A model generated the notes under the pieces. That model saw only the letters and a program-made list of their open reading frames with translations, did no database searches and was not told the DNA's origin. A program made the translations under genes and the position numbers. DNA of 14,375 bases from Oscillospiraceae bacterium. GTDB lineage: Bacteria; Bacillota; Clostridia; Oscillospirales; Acutalibacteraceae. The DNA is taken from contig CACZON010000202.1 in assembly GCA_902782805.1 (NCBI GenBank), positions 1 to 14,375 of the forward strand. Direction: 5' to 3'. Below are positions 13,801-14,375 of this stretch, in pieces (position 1 is the first letter of the stretch; every line of letters starts with the position of its first letter).

Positions 13801-14375
13801 ATGAACGTACTGTTTCTCTGCACGGGCAACACCTGCCGCAGCCCGATGGCCGAAGCGCTCTTCCTGAAAGAAGTAGAACGCCTCGGGCTTAACGGGATCA
13901 CCGCCTCGAGCGCCGGGCTCGGCGTCGATTTACCGCAGGCCGTCAGCGAAAACGCCAGAGCCGCGCTCGCCGAAGTCGGCGCCGCGCCGCAGAAAGAGAC
14001 CTCGCGCCCGCTCAACGGGAGGGATCTGGAAGCCGACCGCTTTTTCGTGATGACCCGCCGCCTTGAATTCGCACTGCTCTCGCTCGGAGTCGCGCCGGAA
14101 AAGATCTTCTGCCCGGAAAAAGAAATCTCCGATCCCTACGGCGGCGATCTTGCCGCCTACCGCCGCTGCCGCGACGAGCTGCTCGCGGCCGTACGCGCGT
14201 TTCTGCGCGTGTTCTTCGTGCCGGAAATCGCACCGATGACGCGCGAGAGCGCCGAAGACGCCGCCGAAATCGAGCGCGAAAGCTTTTCTTCCCCCTGGAG
14301 CCTCGAATCGCTCCGGGAAGAGGTCTCTTCGCCGAACGCCCGCTTCTTTACGCTTTCCGTCTTCGGAAAAACCGC
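13801..14375 (+). CDS. YwlE-type protein-arginine phosphatase fused to RimI N-acetyltransferase (runs off window)
   Basis: An uninterrupted frame of 191 complete codons runs from ATG at 13801 to the window end with no stop. Residues 1-140 form a low-molecular-weight phosphatase. The P-loop CTGNTCRS (7-14) holds nucleophile Cys7 and Arg13, and ISDPYGG (109-115) holds the general acid Asp111. Thr11 occupies the P-loop position where tyrosine phosphatases usually have Ile; in Bacillus YwlE this threonine selects phosphoarginine. From residue 141 the sequence changes to the start of RimI, which acetylates the N-terminal alanine of ribosomal protein S18: PEIAPMTRESAEDAAEIE, then ESFSSPWSLESLREEV (160-175) with the family's Phe-x-x-Pro-Trp motif. 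The acetyl-CoA site would lie beyond the window. There is almost no linker. AAAGGA, ending in the last polA codons, precedes the start by six to seven bases, and the gap to polA is four bases, so the two are cotranscribed. An internal GTG at 14218 lacks a ribosome binding site. Confidence 0.86.
   Translation, partial: MNVLFLCTGNTCRSPMAEALFLKEVERLGLNGITASSAGLGVDLPQAVSENARAALAEVGAAPQKETSRPLNGRDLEADRFFVMTRRLEFALLSLGVAPEKIFCPEKEISDPYGGDLAAYRRCRDELLAAVRAFLRVFFVPEIAPMTRESAEDAAEIERESFSSPWSLESLREEVSSPNARFFTLSVFGKT

Noticed and set aside
14218..14375. A separate rimI gene starting at internal GTG 14218
   Set aside because: No Shine-Dalgarno sequence precedes it and there is no stop for the phosphatase before it, so a single fused product is the simpler reading. 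It is kept as a possible refuter of the fusion.

Overview
The window looks like chromosomal DNA from a GC-rich member of the Firmicutes (Bacillota), most likely an uncultured gut-type clostridium. This is inferred from strong AGGAGG-type ribosome binding sites before nearly every gene, two TTG starts, Gram-positive-style lipoproteins, a DNA polymerase I without proofreading residues, a YfhO/GT2 pair and a YwlE-type phosphatase. No taxonomic marker fixes the species. Coding density is very high: no gap exceeds 180 bases, and no phage, transposase, CRISPR array or insertion sequence is visible.

Layout. (1) 1-1384, plus strand: the 3' half of tRNA-Arg(ACG), a terminator hairpin, an AadA-like nucleotidyltransferase and a GNAT acetyltransferase. 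A terminator at 1409-1435 serves both this unit and the convergent one. (2) 1445-4991, minus strand: a two-gene unit of a large YfhO-like membrane protein and a GT2 polyprenyl-phosphate glycosyltransferase that overlap by 41 bases. By homology they glycosylate a surface polymer such as teichoic acid. (3) 4992-5170: a divergent control region with two good promoters. (4) 5171-10112, plus strand: a compact four-gene operon whose products all belong to the cell envelope. They are a family-5 solute-binding lipoprotein without permease, a DUF1624/HGSNAT-type membrane protein, a secreted or membrane protein ending in a YcxB-like domain, and a cobalamin/iron-type binding lipoprotein fused to a peptidoglycan-binding domain. 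(5) 10165-11121, minus strand: a DusB-type tRNA-dihydrouridine synthase, separated from region 4 by a shared terminator. (6) 11232-14375, plus strand: polA followed four bases later by an open frame that runs off the end. That frame joins a YwlE-type protein-arginine phosphatase to the start of a RimI N-acetyltransferase.

The housekeeping part is polA, dusB, the phosphatase-RimI protein and the tRNA. Between these lie two envelope units read away from a common promoter region. The candidate for a new system is the 5171-10112 operon: two binding-protein lipoproteins with no transporter, plus two membrane proteins, one of them a predicted acyltransferase relative. The phosphatase-RimI fusion is the clearest unusual architecture.
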